Shown: one piece after another, positions 6,618 through 9,839 of the stretch | Layout of the letters: every line of letters begins with the position of its first letter | Position numbering within the stretch: the stretch's first letter is position 1 | Source: an uncultured Clostridium sp. | GTDB lineage: Bacteria; Bacillota_A; Clostridia; TANB77; CAG-508 | Direction of reading: 5' to 3' | Length of the DNA: 9,839 nucleotides | Assembly (NCBI GenBank): GCA_947244675.1 | Contig: CAMXLV010000062.1 | Span: forward strand, 1-9,839 | Translations under genes and position numbers: made by a program | Notes under the pieces: generated by a model | The model's input: only the letters and a program-made list of their open reading frames with translations | What the model was told of the DNA's origin: nothing | Database searches by the model: none

Positions 6618-7898
6618 ATGAATATTGAAGAAAGAAGAGAAAAAGTAAAAGAATTTTATGAAGCAGGAGTATTTGCCAAAACTATGGCAGAAAAACTTGG
6701 TGTCTCCAAAAAAACAATAACAAGTGATTTAAAATATTTAAGGGAGCATCATGCGATTACCATTAAATTATCAATAGAAGATAGAAGACAAATAGCAGTA
6801 AAATTATATGAAAGAGATGTCAAGATAAAAGCAATTGCACAAGTTCTAGAAACTGCTTATCCTACTATACAAATAGAAATAAAATCAATAAAAGAGGATG
6901 AAGAAAAGAAGAATTCGATATTAGAAGAAACAAAAGAAGAAAAAATTGAAAAAGATCTATTGTCTTATCAAGAAAAATATGAAAATGGCATATTAGGACA
7001 AGAAGAGATATTATTGCTAAAAAAGAATGTGTTAATATCTGGAAATCTTAAATGGGTATTATTTTATATCGAAGTATGCAAACAATTTGAAAAATATGAA
7101 GAAGCATTAGCTTTTGTAAGATTCCAAATTGAAAATGAAAAACTAAGCAAAGAAGATAAGCAAGAAATAATAGAAAAACTTTCGGTATTTCCACTAGAAA
7201 AAGTAGAAGCAATTCAAAGAGAATTAGAGGAAGATATAGAAGATGAGGAAAGAGAAATAACTTATGAAACACTAGAAGAAAGAAACAAAATAGTGGAAAA
7301 CCTATTTTTTGAAAAAGGAAAAAAAGAAGAAAAAATAGCTAAAATCTTAGATATTCCTTTAGCTACTGTAGCCAGAATTATCAATCAATTAAAAGTAAAA
7401 AAAGGAGAAGGGGTAAAAGAAGATGGTAGAAATAAGGAAATAGGCAAATACGAAGAATATTTAAATCGATATAAAGAAAGATATAAAAAAAATACCTTAA
7501 GAGTAGAAGATATAGAAAAAATAAAAACAATAGTAACCCTAACAGCTAAATTAGAAGATAAACTCTTCTATATACGTGTATGTTTAAAATTAGGAAAAGA
7601 TAAAAAAGCATTGGAATATATCCAAAAACAATTACAAAGACAAGATGCTATACAAGAAGATGAAGAGAAAGAAGAAAGTTTAGAAAAAGAACGAGAAATT
7701 TTTGAAAAAGTAAAAGAGCAAATAGAAATAAAAAGAGAAACACGTTTAGTAATTAATCTATTAAAGGCAGGAGAAGAAATAAGAGAAATAGCTGACTTTT
7801 CTGGATTGTCAGAAGAGAGAATCAGAGAAATACAGAAAAAACTAAATAAAGTAGAGAGTAAAGAAGAAAAGGAAGAGAGCGAAGAATTACAAAAATAA
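6618..7898 (+). CDS. Repeat helix-turn-helix protein with two TPR-like modules
   Basis: A 426-residue protein I cannot assign to a named family. Its first 45 residues look like a good helix-turn-helix (EFYEAGVFAKTMAEKLGVSK then KTITSDLKYL), followed by a second HTH-like segment (about 55-93). Next come a helical TPR-like module (about 116-171, with LFYIEVCKQFEKYEEALAFV), a third HTH-like segment (about 221-260, IAKILDIPLATVARIINQL), a second copy of the module (about 277-340, LFYIRVCLKLGKDKKALEYI) and a fourth HTH-like segment (about 375-411, IADFSGLSEERIREIQ). Acidic and lysine-rich linkers separate the parts. No signal peptide or membrane segment is seen. The order HTH-module-HTH-module-HTH shares its parts with the protein at 3-1739, so the two are likely paralogues. 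A GAGG at 6600-6603 is rather far (14 nt) from the ATG. It ends 19 nt before fhs and probably shares its transcript. A nucleic-acid-binding regulator is inferred. Confidence 0.85.
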   Translation: MNIEERREKVKEFYEAGVFAKTMAEKLGVSKKTITSDLKYLREHHAITIKLSIEDRRQIAVKLYERDVKIKAIAQVLETAYPTIQIEIKSIKEDEEKKNSILEETKEEKIEKDLLSYQEKYENGILGQEEILLLKKNVLISGNLKWVLFYIEVCKQFEKYEEALAFVRFQIENEKLSKEDKQEIIEKLSVFPLEKVEAIQRELEEDIEDEEREITYETLEERNKIVENLFFEKGKKEEKIAKILDIPLATVARIINQLKVKKGEGVKEDGRNKEIGKYEEYLNRYKERYKKNTLRVEDIEKIKTIVTLTAKLEDKLFYIRVCLKLGKDKKALEYIQKQLQRQDAIQEDEEKEESLEKEREIFEKVKEQIEIKRETRLVINLLKAGEEIREIADFSGLSEERIREIQKKLNKVESKEEKEESEELQK

Positions 7899-7917
7899 AG
7901 AAAATGGGGGAAGAAAA

Positions 7918-9579
7918 ATGACAGATATAGAAATAGCAAGAAATACAAAATTAGAAACAATCGAAGATATAGCCCAAAAAGTAGAAATAGGGGAAGAAGA
8001 CATAGAAAAATATGGAAAATACAAAGCTAAAATATCAAATAAAGTCTATGAAAAATTAAAGGGAAAAAGAGATGGAAAACTAATTTTAGTAACAGCTATT
8101 AATCCAACCCCATTAGGAGAAGGAAAAACAACAATATCAATTGCAATAGCAGATGGATTAAGAAAAATAGGAAAAAAATCAATTCTAGCACTAAGAGAAC
8201 CTTCTTTAGGACCAGTATTTGGAATTAAAGGAGGAGCAACAGGTGGAGGAAAAGTACAAATAGCACCAATGGAGGACATTAACTTACATTTTACAGGAGA
8301 TATTCATGCAATCACAGCAGCGAATAATCTATTGGCTAGTTTAATTGATAATCATATTTACTTTGGAAACGAATTAGAATTTGAAAAAGTTGTGTGGAAA
8401 AGATGTATGGATCTAAATGATAGACAATTAAGAGAAGTAGAAACTGGTTTATCAGGCGAAAAAAGAGTAGTGCCAAGATATGATAAGTTTGATATAACTG
8501 TAGCATCTGAGATTATGGCAGTAGTATGTTTAGCAAGCAATATAAAAGATCTAAAGGAAAAATTGGGAAATTTATTAGTTGGTTATAATAAACAAGGAAA
8601 ACCAATCTATGCCAAACAATTAAAAGCACAAGGTGCTATGACAGTATTACTAAAAGATGCCATAAAACCTAATTTAGTACAAACATTAGAGCATACACCA
8701 ACTATTGTTCATGGAGGACCATTTGCCAATATAGCACATGGTTGTAATAGTATCATAGCAACCAAACTGGCTTTAAAATTAGGAGATTATGTTATAACAG
8801 AAGCAGGATTTGGGGCAGATTTAGGTGCAGAAAAGTTTTTAGATATCAAGTGTAGAAAGGCTGATATTAAACCAGATGCAGTAGTATTAGTAGTTACAAT
8901 AAAAGCTATAAAATATCATGGCAACGTAGAAAAGGATAAAATACAAGAAGAAAATATAGAAGGAATAGAAAAAGGAATAGATAACTTATATCGACATATT
9001 GATAACTTAAAAAATAAATTCGGATTAAATGTTATAGTAGCTTTAAATCGTTATGTCCAAGATACCGAAAAAGAAATTGCATTTTTGCAAGAAGAATTAG
9101 CTAAAAAAGATGTAGAATTAAGTTTAGTAGAAGGATGGGCTAAAGGAGGAGAAGGAGCAACAGATATTGCCCAAAAATTAGTAGAATTGACCAAAAAAGA
9201 AGAGAACTTTAATTATATGTATGAATTAGAAGATTCTATTCAAACCAAAATTGAAAAAATAGCAACTAAGATATATGGAGCCAAAGGAGTTGAATATGAA
9301 GAAAAAGCTCTTCAAGAAATCAAAAAAATAGAAGACTTGAATTATGGAAATTTGCCAGTATGTATTGCTAAAACACAATATTCGTTCTCAGATGATGCTA
9401 AAAATTTAGACGGTAGAGGAGAATATCAAATAACCATTAGAGATATTCAATTAAAAACTGGTGCAGGATTTGTGGTAGCTTTAGCAGGAAAAATTATGAC
9501 AATGCCTGGGCTTCCTAAAATACCAGCAGCAGAGAATATTGATGTAGATGAAACAGGGGAGATTATAGGAATATTTTAA
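7918..9579 (+). CDS. fhs: Formate--tetrahydrofolate ligase
   Basis: Joins formate to tetrahydrofolate using ATP, giving 10-formyltetrahydrofolate for purine and fMet-tRNA synthesis, and for the methyl branch of the Wood-Ljungdahl pathway in acetogens. The protein has 553 residues, full length for the family. The P-loop is TPLGEGKTT (64-72). The next conserved block, REPSLGPVFGIKGGATGGGK (93-112) then PMEDINLHFTGDIHA, is clearly FTHFS, although the family signature usually reads GGAAGGGY and here is GGATGGGK. C-terminal markers include LPVCIAKTQYSFS and GAGFVVALAGKIMTMPGLPK. GGGGGA precedes the ATG at good spacing. It follows a repeat-HTH gene by 19 nt. The enzyme alone does not show acetogenesis. 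Confidence 0.97.
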   Translation: MTDIEIARNTKLETIEDIAQKVEIGEEDIEKYGKYKAKISNKVYEKLKGKRDGKLILVTAINPTPLGEGKTTISIAIADGLRKIGKKSILALREPSLGPVFGIKGGATGGGKVQIAPMEDINLHFTGDIHAITAANNLLASLIDNHIYFGNELEFEKVVWKRCMDLNDRQLREVETGLSGEKRVVPRYDKFDITVASEIMAVVCLASNIKDLKEKLGNLLVGYNKQGKPIYAKQLKAQGAMTVLLKDAIKPNLVQTLEHTPTIVHGGPFANIAHGCNSIIATKLALKLGDYVITEAGFGADLGAEKFLDIKCRKADIKPDAVVLVVTIKAIKYHGNVEKDKIQEENIEGIEKGIDNLYRHIDNLKNKFGLNVIVALNRYVQDTEKEIAFLQEELAKKDVELSLVEGWAKGGEGATDIAQKLVELTKKEENFNYMYELEDSIQTKIEKIATKIYGAKGVEYEEKALQEIKKIEDLNYGNLPVCIAKTQYSFSDDAKNLDGRGEYQITIRDIQLKTGAGFVVALAGKIMTMPGLPKIPAAENIDVDETGEIIGIF

Positions 9580-9600
9580 TAAAGAAAAAATACCAAACTC

Positions 9601-9629
9601 TTGTTTTTATAGAAAAAGTATAGTATAAT
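9601..9629 (+). promoter_or_regulatory. Promoter of uvrA
   Basis: TTGTTT (9601-9606), 17-nt spacer, TATAAT (9624-9629): a strong vegetative promoter. Transcription would start near 9636, leaving a very short leader before AGGAGG (9638-9643). No clear terminator for fhs is seen in 9580-9600, so some read-through is possible. I saw no SOS (LexA/DinR-type) operator in this short region. Confidence 0.8.
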
Positions 9630-9649
9630 AGAAAAACAGGAGGGGGATT

Positions 9650-9839
9650 ATGAACGATAAAATTATAATAAAGGGAGCCAAAGAACACAATTTAAAAAAC
9701 ATAAATTTAGAAATACCAAGAGATAAATTAGTAGTAATAACTGGACTATCAGGATCAGGAAAATCAAGTTTAGCTTTCGATACACTCTATGCAGAAGGAC
9801 AAAGAAGGTATGTTGAGAGTTTATCTTCCTATGCAAGGC
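9650..9839 (+). CDS. uvrA: Excinuclease ABC subunit A, N-terminal part (cut by window end)
   Basis: First 63 codons of UvrA, the damage-sensing ATPase of nucleotide excision repair, which loads UvrB on damaged DNA. The start [20 protein letters not shown], the first Walker A motif GLSGSGKSS (32-40) and the following [20 protein letters not shown] are diagnostic. The ATG is 6 nt after AGGAGG (9638-9643). The gene has its own promoter. uvrB, often directly upstream, is not here; fhs is. Confidence 0.96.
   Translation, partial: MNDKIIIKGAKEHNLKNINLEIPRDKLVVITGLSGSGKSSLAFDTLYAEGQRRYVESLSSYAR

Noticed and set aside
1..9839. tRNA, rRNA, riboswitch, CRISPR array, insertion sequence or prophage
   Set aside because: No tandem direct repeats, no transposase or integrase, and intergenic gaps are too short and AT-rich to hold structured RNA genes, apart from the hairpins listed.

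Overview
The window is AT-rich (about 30% G+C by eye). Every gene lies on the + strand, spacing is tight, and strong AGGAGG-type ribosome binding sites are common. Gene content and order (asp23/amaP/DUF2273 next to nusB-xseA-xseB, then a divergent-PAP2 gene, plus formate-tetrahydrofolate ligase) point to a low-GC Bacillota, most likely a Clostridia-like anaerobe. No rRNA, tRNA, CRISPR array or insertion sequence is visible, and no stretch longer than 300 bases lacks a gene.

Layout. (1) Positions 3-1739 hold the 3' part of a large unrecognised protein built from tandem helix-turn-helix-like repeats. (2) fmt follows at 1805-2761. (3) A clear sigma-A-type promoter (2806-2834), overlapped by three copies of a 9-bp motif in alternating orientation, starts a long run: Asp23/Gls24 protein, AmaP-like membrane anchor, DUF2273 small membrane protein, nusB, xseA, xseB and a divergent PAP2 family membrane protein. 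(4) A second repeat-HTH protein (6618-7898), built on the same plan as the first, lies 19 nt upstream of fhs (7918-9579). (5) A new promoter (9601-9629) leads into the start of uvrA, which is cut off by the window end.

How the genes fit together. The Asp23-AmaP-DUF2273 trio is the known cell-envelope stress module. nusB (antitermination), xseA/xseB (exonuclease VII) and the PAP2-like gene form the usual Clostridia-like housekeeping cluster. The two repeat-HTH genes each sit directly upstream of a gene for 10-formyl-tetrahydrofolate metabolism: fmt uses it and fhs makes it.

Most interesting observation. The divergent PAP2 gene can be read as a full, well-conserved 146-residue protein only if the reading frame moves +1 twice. 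Both shifts fall at the same tetranucleotide, CGGA, where in-frame CGG must be skipped by one base to read GGA (Gly). I found no other in-frame CGG codon in the window, although CGA and CGT are used for Arg. This resembles the unassigned-codon +1 frameshifting described for the Perkinsus mitochondrial cox1 gene (AGG-Y read as GGY). The alternatives are a pseudogene or two sequencing errors, and reads plus a genome-wide CGG survey would decide.
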